From a virus, in IMG/VR virus record IMGVR_UViG_3300032285_000963, positions 1 through 22,722 of that record: a stretch of 22,722 nt of DNA; one strand, written 5' to 3'. The position numbers were made by a program, and so were the translations under genes. Below, piece after piece: positions 1 to 8,239 of this stretch. Each line of letters starts with the position of its first letter. Position 1 is the stretch's first letter. The notes beneath the pieces are model-generated. The model searched no databases, was not told the origin of the DNA, and saw nothing but the letters and a program-made list of their open reading frames with translations.

Positions 1-258
1 ATCATCTTCTTCGGACATAGCTTGACCGGTCATATCACCTTCAACTTCGTCCATCATGCCGCCAACGTCAGATTCATCCATATCGTCATTTGTTTCCTGA
101 ACGCTTACGGTGTAACCTTCTTCTAATTCTTCATCCATCATTGATTCATATATTTCGCGGCTTTTTTCAACTACGATATCATGAAACAATGCTTTAGCTT
201 GTTCTTCATTCTCATTGATAATTAAATCAATAAGTTGTTCAAATTTTCTATTATCCAT
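1..258 (-). CDS. Prohead core scaffold protein, gp67/gp68-like (3' end beyond window)
   Basis: Partial gene; 86 codons are visible and the C-terminus lies outside the window. The reading frame begins MDNRKFEQLIDLIINENEEQ and continues with a helical, charged segment (ALFHDIVVEKSREIYESM), then becomes strongly acidic and Met-rich (repeated MDE, DD, EE). A helical start with a conserved LF-x2-IV-x2-KSREIYES block followed by an acidic tail is what I recall of T4-like prohead core proteins. These sit inside the prohead with the gp22 scaffold and are cleaved by the gp21 protease. The start is supported by an AGGAGA ribosome site 7 nt upstream. Position downstream of gp20 matches the T4 order gp20-gp67-gp68-gp21. 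I cannot separate gp67 from gp68 by eye. Confidence 0.6.
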   Translation of the reverse strand, partial: MDNRKFEQLIDLIINENEEQAKALFHDIVVEKSREIYESMMDEELEEGYTVSVQETNDDMDESDVGGMMDEVEGDMTGQAMSEEDD

Positions 259-379
259 TGTTTGTTCTCCTATAAGAATGGCTTTGTAAGATTATTTAGT
301 ACGTGGGTACTAAAATGTCTTAATAACTACTGTTTTTTTACGTTTTTGTCTGAGATAAGAGATTTTTGTGTAAAATCTA
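259..379 (-). promoter_or_regulatory. Intergenic segment with palindromic hairpin and TAAATA element
   Basis: This 121-bp gap separates the 75-residue gene from the prohead core gene. It holds an 8-bp perfect inverted repeat with a 4-nt loop (TTTAGTAC at 295-302, GTACTAAA at 307-314). On the minus strand the repeat runs into CTAAATAA (5' end at 299), 41 bp before the downstream start codon. It could be a late promoter for the prohead core gene, an RNA processing hairpin, or both. There is no U-run after the stem on either strand, so a simple intrinsic terminator is not supported. Confidence 0.3.
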
Positions 380-607
380 TTACATTCCCGGTGCCGCAGG
401 CTCTGCAACCGGTTTATATTGTTTGCGTACTTTTTTAAGATTTTGCGTTCTTTCATAGTCACGTACTTCACGCATTTTACGTAACTTTCTTATTTGACGT
501 AAGGTAAGTTTAGTCTTACGGCTTTCTTTCCACTTAGGTTTGCTGTTATCATCCTTTTCGTCTTGATAACCCTGTATAGCTGGATCGAACATTTCAAATA
601 ATTTCAT
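380..607 (-). CDS. Small basic protein between portal and prohead core genes, function unknown
   Basis: A 75-residue protein beginning MKLFEMFDPAIQGYQ. I chose the ATG at 607 because the longer version starting at 655 would overlap the end of the portal gene by 35 bp and its extra residues (MQAHRQVHQQ...) look like portal sequence read in another frame. The middle is strongly basic (KWKESRKTKLTLRQIRKLRK, then REVRDYERTQNLKKVRKQYK) and probably helical; the end is Pro/Ala-rich (EPAAPGM). The basic helix could bind DNA or the acidic prohead core protein encoded next, but that is inference. No clear Shine-Dalgarno is seen; translation may be coupled to the portal gene, whose stop is 13 nt upstream. 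A small protein between gp20 and the prohead core gene is what I recall from marine T4-like genomes. Confidence 0.6.
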   Translation of the reverse strand: MKLFEMFDPAIQGYQDEKDDNSKPKWKESRKTKLTLRQIRKLRKMREVRDYERTQNLKKVRKQYKPVAEPAAPGM

Positions 608-620
608 ACAATTATTTATC

Positions 621-2399
621 TTACATTGTTGGTGCACCTGCCGGTGCGCCTGCACCGCCTGGCGGCATTGCTTCAGGACCTGCTACACCAGGAGCGGCAT
701 TAGGATCCATTTGGTCTGGGCTTGATTCTGTTTCAGCCGCATCTTCTTCATCAGTATCCAAATCGCTTGCGCTGATACCGATACTACGTAAGTCGCTACC
801 TTTAACTTCAGTTTCTGCTGGCTCCTCACGCTCCTCTTCCCACATTTCTTCGTTTTCTTTGATTTCTTCTTCACTCATACCTAAGAAACGCTTCATTGCA
901 AAACGCTTACTGATATATGGAAGTGCTTCGACAGCTTGGAATGTCGCAACACGTGCAGTGTCTATCTCACTTTGACGATAAGCCGCAAAGTTTTGTGGTT
1001 CATTGAATTTAATATCAAACAGACTTGATTCAAGATTGAATCCTCTCCAACGTAAGAATAGTTTGAATTCTTCATCTAGCTTCTTACTGATATAATTCTG
1101 TAAACGCTTGCAATATTCATTAAATCTAAACTCTTGAATCATTGCTGTTCCAACACGTCCATCATTCAATGGAGTTTGTCCATCATCAGGTCCTGTTGGT
1201 AAGTAACTACTTGGTACACGTAATCCACGTGCTAGTCTGTTATTGAAGTATTTCAAGTCATCAATTTCACCAAGATTCTGTCCACCTTGTAGCATAGTAA
1301 CATCACTACCACGTCCGTCTGCTGTTACAGGAAAAAAGTAATCTTCGTTGATACTTAATGGGTTATAGCTAGCATCCATAATGCTAGTTCCACCTTGAGT
1401 ACTTGGGATACGTCTTTGATGAATTTCATTCTTAATACGGTCAACGAATGCCATAGCCATGTGACTTGGCATGTTACCAACGTCAATCTTAAAAACTCTA
1501 CGCTCTGGCGCACGACTTATGCGATAGATAAGAATTGCATCTTCAAGCAATTCTTTTTGCTTGTAGACTTTAAAAATGTTTTCTAATATACTTTGTCCAA
1601 ACGGCCAGAAGCGGTCTAGACCTTCTGTTAAACTCAAATGCACAATATGTTTAGCATCAATAGCTGATTCATTTAGTCCCAAAACAAAACGACTACCAGC
1701 AGTGTTGCCCGGCTGACTTGGAACTGAGTAGCCGCCTGAGCTACCACCGCCACCTGTGCCACCAAAGCCTGTTGCAGGATTAGTTGCAAAGTCAGTTGAT
1801 ACTTTCTGTGCTACTGTTAAGTTTTGTAAGTTGATATTGATATCTTTAAGAACATATTGTTCTGGAAGCTTACCTTCACTCTCGTTAACAATGACTTTCG
1901 TTACTTTAGTCATGTCAACCCAATATAACTTGAAGTTTTCTGGATCACGTAGAAAAACCTGATCCCCGTATTTGATTGCGTTTCTAAAGATTTTAAACGC
2001 CCTAGTGTCAAATTCGTTTAATTTGCACCATTGTTGTAACTGTTTTGTGATGATATCAACTTCATGGGGAGTTGGATCTTCTTTATATTCTACGTTGAAT
2101 GGCGTGTTATTATGTTCATTTTTCTGTGTACTGAATTCAGCAATAATATCTAAACATGCATTAACTTCTGCGTCAACGTCCATCATTTCATATTGATTAT
2201 AACGCTCAATACGATTTGGGTGCCCAGTGTATACTTCCGGTAAACGACTTTGATAGTTCTTGTAACCAAAGTCATTATTATTGTAGCCACCATCGGATGT
2301 GCCACCGCCGTTCCAACTACCCTTATTACTGTTACTTCCAGAAATAGGACTAAGAACGCCGTTTGGGTTAGGATCGGAGAAACGCTTTTTATATGCCAT
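621..2399 (-). CDS. 20: Portal vertex protein (gp20-like)
   Basis: A 592-residue protein matching the T4 gp20 family, which forms the dodecameric ring at one capsid vertex, starts prohead assembly and is the DNA channel and terminase dock. Supporting blocks: YNQYEMMDVDAEVNACLDII (about 67-86), the conserved ILIYRISRAPERRVFKIDVGN segment near 289-309, DGRGSDVTMLQGGQNLGEIDDLKYF in the middle, and RVPSSYLPTG after it. T4 gp20 is 524 residues. The extra length comes from a Gly/Ser-rich N-terminus, a Gly-rich insert at about 209-225 (GFGGTGGGGSSGG) and a Pro/Gly/Ala-rich C-terminal tail. It lies 15 nt after the upstream tape-measure-like gene with no obvious Shine-Dalgarno, so coupled translation is likely. 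Identification is confident. Confidence 0.93.
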   Translation of the reverse strand: MAYKKRFSDPNPNGVLSPISGSNSNKGSWNGGGTSDGGYNNNDFGYKNYQSRLPEVYTGHPNRIERYNQYEMMDVDAEVNACLDIIAEFSTQKNEHNNTPFNVEYKEDPTPHEVDIITKQLQQWCKLNEFDTRAFKIFRNAIKYGDQVFLRDPENFKLYWVDMTKVTKVIVNESEGKLPEQYVLKDININLQNLTVAQKVSTDFATNPATGFGGTGGGGSSGGYSVPSQPGNTAGSRFVLGLNESAIDAKHIVHLSLTEGLDRFWPFGQSILENIFKVYKQKELLEDAILIYRISRAPERRVFKIDVGNMPSHMAMAFVDRIKNEIHQRRIPSTQGGTSIMDASYNPLSINEDYFFPVTADGRGSDVTMLQGGQNLGEIDDLKYFNNRLARGLRVPSSYLPTGPDDGQTPLNDGRVGTAMIQEFRFNEYCKRLQNYISKKLDEEFKLFLRWRGFNLESSLFDIKFNEPQNFAAYRQSEIDTARVATFQAVEALPYISKRFAMKRFLGMSEEEIKENEEMWEEEREEPAETEVKGSDLRSIGISASDLDTDEEDAAETESSPDQMDPNAAPGVAGPEAMPPGGAGAPAGAPTM

Positions 2400-2414
2400 G
2401 TTGTATTTAGCTTT

Positions 2415-5012
2415 TTAAGCTGCCATGTATGTTTTTATGCTATGCTGTAATAAATTGCTTTTATCCATACTAGCAATAAGTTCGTCAAATTGACTGTCTA
2501 TTTTATCTAATAAATCTAAATCTAAGTCATCTTGCTTATCCATAGTAGGTTTTGGCTTTACTGGTTGCATAGTAGCTTTAGGTTTAATAGTATCCTTAAT
2601 ATCAGAAAATGTGTTTTCTTTAAAGTCAGGTGGCAAATTAATAGGTATAGTTCCATTGAATAACTCAATCAATGCTTCACGCCCGTGCATTTCAATCTCT
2701 TTACCTTGAATCAAACTCTTACCAAACTTAGCTTTTTCAATGTGAACTGGATCATTTCTATATGGTCTTTTTAATCCCATACGCTGTAATAATCCACGTC
2801 CTTCCATCCAATCTAGTTGGTCTTTACTAATATCAATAGCAGTAGAGCCCATGTGAGGAGTCTCTTTAACATCAGGATTTGCAGGAGTATTTACCATACC
2901 ATGTCCAGGAACATTTACTGCAGGATTACTAGAACTTCCGCCTGCTTTAACCCATCCTTGATACAACGCTTTTTGTTCATCATATGAACGGAAAGATGAT
3001 GATAAGGATAACTTTTGATTAGTTTGCTTAAAATATTCCTGTGCAAGCAATGTTACATTTTTAGCAAGAGCTGGATTTCTACTAGAGAAAACTGCCCAGT
3101 GTTGTTCATCCCCTGAGCCTGGATTAAACTGTATGTATTTCTTAGCATCACCTAAGTCAGTTTTCATTACGTTTTCAAAAAGCTTTTGTTTATCAACTTG
3201 CTCTTGTTCTTTTCTTTCTTCCCATTGTGCGGCAGTAGCCGAAGTAGTAGCGGCTGTATAATGTGCACCAATAGTACGTGAACGTTCTTCTAATTGATAA
3301 CGTTGACTTTCTAATTGTTCTACGGTCATTCCACTGTCTTTTAGTTTACGTTGTTCTTGTAGTTCAGCAGATTCTGCTTGTTTAGCATTCTGCATTGTTT
3401 TACGTGCAGATTCTATTTGAGCAGGTGCGGCATGTGTATCACTTAATCTGTTAAATTCTGCCTCAGCAGCCTTTGATTTATCAGCTAATTCTTTACTTCT
3501 TTTTTCTGGATTTTTGATTCTTTCAATATTAGTATTGATATTTGCAAGTTGGGCTTGAGCCTTATCCTTCATTTTACCAAGCTGACCTTGATCTCCTACT
3601 ACCATCATAATTTTTTCAAGCCCAGCATCATATTTTCCACCATTGATACCAGCTGCAAATTCAGCTAAATAAAAGGCAGTTCTTTTCACAGTATCTGTCA
3701 ACGCTTTAAATGTAATTAATGCCGGAACTCTCATCTTAGCGTTAATTTCATCTTTAATAAAACCAACATCTCTTTCTGCATTAATCATTGCATTCACCGA
3801 ATCTATTTTTGCATCACCTTTTTTTGCATTCTGTTCTATCAATGTCTTTGCATCAGCCTCAGATTTTACGGTTGACAATCTTTCAGTTTCCATCAATACT
3901 TTACCATTGATGCCCGTTGCATTTTGTAATTCTTTTGATACTGATAAAACTTGTTTGTTTTTATTAATGTAATTTTGATATTCTACTGCTACTGCTCTAG
4001 CTGCCTCAGCACCAGTCATTCGTCCTTCTTCAACATCTTTTGCTATTGTGGCTGCTTTGTCTCCCATGACGAGCATCATCTTTTTGCCTTCTACAGTCGT
4101 AGCTGAACCATTTGCAATAAAATCAGCCATACCCTTTTTAAGTTCAGGACTGACTCCATCTAATAATACCATAGTTTTTGATAGTTCGTCTGCGCCTTTG
4201 CTATTACCGCTTTTAATTAGCTCTCTCATCTTTATCTGATATGATGCATCAGTTTTCAATGCTGCCAATCTAGCCGCTACTTGGTCTTTGTTCTCACCAG
4301 TTAATATGCTCATTGTTGTTAGTGTATCAACATAAGCTAATGTGCTTTTTCTTAAACTTGTATCATCTTCACTTAGTTTAACTCCATACCCAGTTAAAAA
4401 CTTAACACCCTCTGCTTGGTATCTCATTAAGTTTTCTGGATTAAGACCTTGTTTTAAGTATTTTAATTGGTCAGCTCTATTATCAAATACTTTAGATAAT
4501 CTTTCTACTGCTTTACCTGTATTAGGTGCCAAGTATGTTAATGATTCTCCCACCGAATTAAAAGTTTCCATTAACTTATGTGCTTTATCAATCGGATATC
4601 CTGATTTTTTAGCCATATCCACAAGATCGGTTGTGGTTTTAGTTGCTGATACTCCTATCCCAGCAACACTGTCCTGTAACTTTAATGCTGTATCAACTGA
4701 CTTGAATACACCACCTACTAACGAATCTGCTATTTTTAGTATTCCGTTAACAGCAGTCATTAAATCTTTTGCATTTCCCTTGCCAGTGCTACCTATTGAA
4801 TTTGTAAGACTACTAAAACTACTTAATATACCAAAGTTCCAGTTACTAACTGTATCACTAGAGGATTCTATGGCATTTAATGTATTACCTGTTAATCTTG
4901 ATAAATCTTTGAGTGTTGCTTTACCTAATTTTTGTACAACTTTTGCAAAATCACCTGCATTGGATGTAAAATTTTGTGCGCTACTACTAGCTGAATCTGT
5001 TGCATTTGACAT
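2415..5012 (-). CDS. Tape-measure-like tail protein with C-terminal M15 (VanY-type) peptidase domain
   Basis: An 865-residue protein. Residues 1-450 are helical and Ala/Ser/Lys-rich with hydrophobic stretches, as in tail tape measures. Residues about 475-615 look like coiled coil (KMKDKAQAQLANINTNIER, QYLEERSRT-type heptads). Residues about 620-770 resemble an M15 D-Ala-D-Ala carboxypeptidase: SSSFRSYDEQ (671-680), HMGSTAIDI with zinc-ligand candidates H720 and D727, and PVHIEKA with H757. After this comes MHGREALIELFNGTIPINLP, similar to the HGxEAVVPLxxGxxIPV element I recall near the ends of tape-measure proteins. The likely role is setting tail length and opening peptidoglycan during injection. 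The block at about 222-345 is paralogous to the gene just upstream. The start has an AGAGGA ribosome site 6 nt before the ATG, and the upstream stop is 2 nt away. A fibre-type structural role is the alternative. Confidence 0.72.
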   Translation of the reverse strand: MSNATDSASSSAQNFTSNAGDFAKVVQKLGKATLKDLSRLTGNTLNAIESSSDTVSNWNFGILSSFSSLTNSIGSTGKGNAKDLMTAVNGILKIADSLVGGVFKSVDTALKLQDSVAGIGVSATKTTTDLVDMAKKSGYPIDKAHKLMETFNSVGESLTYLAPNTGKAVERLSKVFDNRADQLKYLKQGLNPENLMRYQAEGVKFLTGYGVKLSEDDTSLRKSTLAYVDTLTTMSILTGENKDQVAARLAALKTDASYQIKMRELIKSGNSKGADELSKTMVLLDGVSPELKKGMADFIANGSATTVEGKKMMLVMGDKAATIAKDVEEGRMTGAEAARAVAVEYQNYINKNKQVLSVSKELQNATGINGKVLMETERLSTVKSEADAKTLIEQNAKKGDAKIDSVNAMINAERDVGFIKDEINAKMRVPALITFKALTDTVKRTAFYLAEFAAGINGGKYDAGLEKIMMVVGDQGQLGKMKDKAQAQLANINTNIERIKNPEKRSKELADKSKAAEAEFNRLSDTHAAPAQIESARKTMQNAKQAESAELQEQRKLKDSGMTVEQLESQRYQLEERSRTIGAHYTAATTSATAAQWEERKEQEQVDKQKLFENVMKTDLGDAKKYIQFNPGSGDEQHWAVFSSRNPALAKNVTLLAQEYFKQTNQKLSLSSSFRSYDEQKALYQGWVKAGGSSSNPAVNVPGHGMVNTPANPDVKETPHMGSTAIDISKDQLDWMEGRGLLQRMGLKRPYRNDPVHIEKAKFGKSLIQGKEIEMHGREALIELFNGTIPINLPPDFKENTFSDIKDTIKPKATMQPVKPKPTMDKQDDLDLDLLDKIDSQFDELIASMDKSNLLQHSIKTYMAA
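2703..3155 (-). other. M15 peptidase domain within the tape-measure-like protein
   Basis: This covers residues about 620-770 of the 865-residue protein. The order of motifs (SFRSYxEQxxLY, then xxHxGxAxD, then VHIE) matches zinc-dependent M15 peptidases (VanY, phage endolysin and tail peptidases), with H720, D727 and H757 as predicted zinc ligands. A Gly/Ser/Pro-rich loop at about 690-715 separates the first two motifs. The catalytic acid usually placed just before the last His is not obvious (local sequence YRNDPVHIEK; D754 is a candidate), so activity is inferred. Confidence 0.7.
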
Positions 5013-5014
5013 AG

Positions 5015-7339
5015 TTATCCTCTAGCGTGATCCAATAATTCTGTTTGTAAATTATTGTTTAATCTAATTCGGTCTAACAAAGTATCTAATTTGTCAGTTA
5101 TTGATTCTAAAGCATTTGACGATTTTCTATTATTGGGAGTAGAATTGAATTCTGTTATTGGATTAGTTTCTTCATCATTTTGTTTAAAAATATTAACTAT
5201 TTCAGACATCATGTCGGATAACTGAGTTGTATCAGTTAACGGATTACTTTTATTACCTGTTAAATCTGCTGGCATAGATGCCATACTCATGTCATTCTTA
5301 AACGACACTGGAATAGTGTCACCGCTAGGTAATGGAACTACTGCAAAGTCTTTTCCTTTAGGTAGTTGTTTTCTATATCCAGTCATAGGACCATTATAAA
5401 CACCACCGCCGGTTAGTTTTTCAGATGCATTATTAAATCCAGGACCAGTTGTACCACCAAATTTAAATTCGGGTGCCGGTGCATCTGGATTTACAGTAGA
5501 TGTTGCATTTTTAGCTTGTTTAGGATTAAGCTTAGTATTTCGTGTAGATGGTTTAGGCGGTGTAGTAGTAGCAGGATTAGTTGTTGGTTGTACTGCAGGT
5601 ATTTGTTGTAACGGTTTCATACCTCTGTTTGCGGCTTCATCTTGCCAAAACTTCAAATCTGCTCTTATTTTTTCAAGCTCACCTTTCATGGTATCTATTG
5701 CTAATTTTGTTCCGCCAGGTAAATTAGCTGAAGGTAATTTACTTGCTTCATCAATTTGTTTTTGCTTTTCCTCTAATCTATGCAAAAACATTATTTGTTT
5801 GTCATTAACCGCATCACTATCAGTCATTGATGTAAGCAAATCAGTGAAATCTAGACCCAGCATCTTAGCCATAGGGCTTTGCATGAATCCAACAGCAAGT
5901 TTTCTTACCGTATCCATTAACCATTTAAATGCATCCATAACTAACGGATCAATTAATTTCAAAAGTTCATCCATCATTTTAGCAAACTGATCGGTTGTAT
6001 TCTTTACTGTATTTGCAAATCCTACATATGGATCAATATGCTTACTCTTATCTTCAATCGCTTGGCGTGTGGCATCTAAAGTACCTTCAACATAACTTTT
6101 AGCAGTGTTTTCAATTGTCTTAGTGGTCAGACCCATCATGTCTCTGGTTTCACCACTAGCTTTCAATGCGGCTCCCATGCTTTGTAGCATAGCATCGCCA
6201 CTTTGATTTAATTTATTAATGAAATCTTCTGGACTTAATTTACCACTCTTAAACTCATTTGTCCATTCAACAAATTTACCTTGTGTTCTAGTAGATAATG
6301 CAATTGCCTCACTTGTTACTGCGGCACCATTTGCATATACACTCATAAAAGCTTTTTTAGCAGTCTCATCAACGTTTGAACCAATAAGAGTTGACATGTT
6401 TTGAACCAACTCACGTTGCTTCTTACCAGCTTCATCGTCTCCTAATTGGCGTAATGATACATTGAATGCAAAATCTTCTAAATCTTTTTCTCTAGATGCT
6501 TTTACTGCTTCTGCTGATTCACCAGTTAATGCACTTAGCATTGACAAATTTTTAGTATAATCTAATGATTGTTTAACTAATACATTATCAACTTGTTTTC
6601 TACCAAGACCTAATGCACCTTGCTCTTTCATAAAAGCGGCTTGTGCGCTTACTAGTTTTTCTTGACTAAAACCTAAGTTAGCAAATTCGTTACGTGTTTT
6701 TTGTTGGTCAGCTTGAATGTCTGTATTGAAACTTGCTAACTGGGCAAATTTCTTTATACCATCACCTGACGTTTGTCCTAACTTAGTTAAGTTATTACCA
6801 AGACTTTCAACAGTCTTGACCATGATTTGGGATTGACCATTAAAGGTATTAAACCCAGCATCATTGAACATGTTTTCAAGTTCACCAGAAGTGAATTGTG
6901 CGGCAGCCCCTAGTTCACCCAACTTATTAAAGTTAGCTACAATTTTATCAGTTTGTTTTAAATCAGCTTGTACTAAAGCAGAGAATGCTTTAACTGCTAG
7001 ACCAATAACTGTTCCGAAAAAAGGAATTGTGCTGGCAAGTGCGGCTAACCCATCACCAGCAGCATTGATAGCACCATTATATTTTGACAAACTATCATCA
7101 TTTTGAGATAAAGTTTTTCCAAAATGTATAGCACTTTGTGCTAATGACCTAAACCCTGCTTCTGCTTGTGCTACTGAAGCGTCTATGGACTTACTACCAT
7201 CTTTTAAATCATCAGTAACACTGCCCATGCGTGAGGCAGCAGCCTGAGTGGAGTCACCAAACGACCTAGCGCCAGCTTCTAATCGTTGTTCTGCTTCTTC
7301 AACTCTACGTTGTGCTTCTTCTTCTGGATTTGTTGCCAT
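5015..7339 (-). CDS. Tape-measure-like tail protein (paralogue of the downstream gene)
   Basis: A 774-residue protein from the ATG at 7339 (MATNPEEEAQRR...). The frame extends 5 codons further only through a TTG, which I consider less likely. Domains: charged helical N-terminus (1-90); hydrophobic helical segment (about 93-123, GLAALASTIPFFGTVIGLAV); a long Ala/Lys/Gln-rich helical region (125-575); a Pro/Thr-rich linker (580-625); and an end segment GGGVYNGPMTGYRKQLPKGK followed by AVVPLPSGDTIPV. That last element is what I recall near the C-termini of tape measures. LSMLSALTGE (265-274) aligns with LTTMSILTGE of the next gene, and similarity continues for about 120 residues. No enzymatic domain was seen. 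It is the first gene of the minus-strand structural operon and sits divergently beside the tail assembly gene at 7409, which supports a tape-measure role. T4 has one tape measure (gp29). Confidence 0.65.
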   Translation of the reverse strand: MATNPEEEAQRRVEEAEQRLEAGARSFGDSTQAAASRMGSVTDDLKDGSKSIDASVAQAEAGFRSLAQSAIHFGKTLSQNDDSLSKYNGAINAAGDGLAALASTIPFFGTVIGLAVKAFSALVQADLKQTDKIVANFNKLGELGAAAQFTSGELENMFNDAGFNTFNGQSQIMVKTVESLGNNLTKLGQTSGDGIKKFAQLASFNTDIQADQQKTRNEFANLGFSQEKLVSAQAAFMKEQGALGLGRKQVDNVLVKQSLDYTKNLSMLSALTGESAEAVKASREKDLEDFAFNVSLRQLGDDEAGKKQRELVQNMSTLIGSNVDETAKKAFMSVYANGAAVTSEAIALSTRTQGKFVEWTNEFKSGKLSPEDFINKLNQSGDAMLQSMGAALKASGETRDMMGLTTKTIENTAKSYVEGTLDATRQAIEDKSKHIDPYVGFANTVKNTTDQFAKMMDELLKLIDPLVMDAFKWLMDTVRKLAVGFMQSPMAKMLGLDFTDLLTSMTDSDAVNDKQIMFLHRLEEKQKQIDEASKLPSANLPGGTKLAIDTMKGELEKIRADLKFWQDEAANRGMKPLQQIPAVQPTTNPATTTPPKPSTRNTKLNPKQAKNATSTVNPDAPAPEFKFGGTTGPGFNNASEKLTGGGVYNGPMTGYRKQLPKGKDFAVVPLPSGDTIPVSFKNDMSMASMPADLTGNKSNPLTDTTQLSDMMSEIVNIFKQNDEETNPITEFNSTPNNRKSSNALESITDKLDTLLDRIRLNNNLQTELLDHARG

Positions 7340-7408
7340 GTGTTTTTTGACCAATAAATATTATCTAATTGTATTTAGTGTATAAAAACTACCATTTTAG
7401 GAGAAATA
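7340..7408. promoter_or_regulatory. Divergent promoter region with late-type elements
   Basis: This 69-bp gap separates the minus-strand tape-measure operon from the plus-strand assembly gene. On the plus strand TATAAAAA (7381-7388) lies 28 bp before the ATG, the same distance as the GATAAATA elements found at 14503 and 22388. A second candidate, AATAAATA, is at 7353-7360. On the minus strand CTAAATAC (7378-7371) lies 39 bp before the tape-measure ATG. T4 late promoters have the single element TATAAATA, so these are plausible gp55-dependent starts in both directions. The AGGAG ribosome site for the plus-strand gene is at 7399-7403. Confidence 0.45.
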
Positions 7409-8239
7409 ATGAGTTTAGAAAACAACCCCTTAAAGCAATATTTCCGTCGCCCGGGGATTTACTTGAAATTACCCAGCGGTGGATTGGGATATGAACCTGG
7501 TGTGATTGACTTCCCAGAGTCTGGAGATTTACCGGTATACCCAATGACTGCTATTGACGAAATTACTAGTAAGACTCCTGACTCTTTGTATAACGGAAGC
7601 GCAGTTGTAGATATCATTACTAGTTGTATCCCTGCTATCAAACAACCATGGAAAATCACCTCAATTGATTTGGATGCTATTTTAGTTGCTATCAAAATTG
7701 CAACCAATGGTACTGAAATGGAGATTGAAACTACATGCGGAGAATGTGAAGAAACGTCAAAGTTTGGTGTCAATTTAAGTATGGTATTGCATAACTTTAG
7801 ACCCGGAGACTATGAAAGTGGTTTAGTAATAGACCAGTTAAAAATTAAGTTTAGACCATTAGATTACAAATCATTGGCAGCAAGTAGCATCAAGCAATTT
7901 GAAATACAAAAGAGCATTATTTTAGTTAACAGCATGATTGATGGTCCTGAAAAGGAAGCAAAATCTAATGAAATACTAAAAACAATAACTGACTCAACCG
8001 TAGAAATCTTAGTAGATACAATTGATTGCGTAATAACTCCAGAATCAATTGTTAATGATAGAATGTTCATTATGGATTTCATAAAGAATACAGATAAGAA
8101 AACGTTTGAAGCAATCAGAGACCATAGTGTAAAATTACGTGAAAGCACACAGACGCAACCCTTACATATTACTTGTACACAGTGCAAGCATGAATATGAC
8201 CAACCCTTCACATTAAACATAAGTGATTTTTTCGCTTAA
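7409..8239 (+). CDS. Baseplate hub/tail assembly protein, gp26/gp51-like (unshifted product)
   Basis: A 276-residue protein. The start MSLENNPLKQYFRRPGIYLK and the blocks LPSGGLGYEPG, YPMTAIDEITSKTPDSLYNG and IDLDAILVAIKIATNG match the T4-type baseplate hub assembly family (gp26/gp51 type). T4 uses these proteins to assemble the central hub; they are chaperone-like. Two CxxC pairs, at 110-113 (CGEC) and 256-259 (CTQC), could form one split zinc-binding site. A clear AGGAG ribosome site lies 6 nt before the ATG. The frame ends SDFFA with TAA at 8237, but a -1 frameshift signal over the last codons extends it (see the next entries). Its position beside two tape-measure genes fits a tail assembly chaperone. 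I cannot decide between gp26 and gp51 by eye. Confidence 0.8.
   Translation: MSLENNPLKQYFRRPGIYLKLPSGGLGYEPGVIDFPESGDLPVYPMTAIDEITSKTPDSLYNGSAVVDIITSCIPAIKQPWKITSIDLDAILVAIKIATNGTEMEIETTCGECEETSKFGVNLSMVLHNFRPGDYESGLVIDQLKIKFRPLDYKSLAASSIKQFEIQKSIILVNSMIDGPEKEAKSNEILKTITDSTVEILVDTIDCVITPESIVNDRMFIMDFIKNTDKKTFEAIRDHSVKLRESTQTQPLHITCTQCKHEYDQPFTLNISDFFA

Noticed and set aside
235-438. 67-codon plus-strand frame across the 259-379 gap
   Set aside because: It starts inside the prohead core gene on the other strand, lacks a ribosome site, and is Phe/Cys-rich and implausible.
2403-2410. CTAAATAC on the minus strand as a portal promoter
   Set aside because: It lies only 11 bp before the portal ATG, too close for a transcript with a leader; it is probably chance or a vestige.
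4342-5025. 227-codon open frame on the plus strand opposite the M15-containing gene
   Set aside because: It is antisense to a well-supported gene, has no ribosome site, and its composition (Leu/Ser/Asn-rich) is what the reverse strand of that gene would give.
7340-7354. TTG at 7354 as the start of the first tape-measure-like gene
   Set aside because: A regular ATG follows five codons later (7339) and gives the natural N-terminus MATNPEEEAQ; neither start has a strong ribosome site.
7864-8220. 118-codon minus-strand frame opposite the assembly protein gene
   Set aside because: Antisense to a gene with clear family blocks and a strong ribosome site; the sequence is Ser/Ile/Val-rich without motifs.
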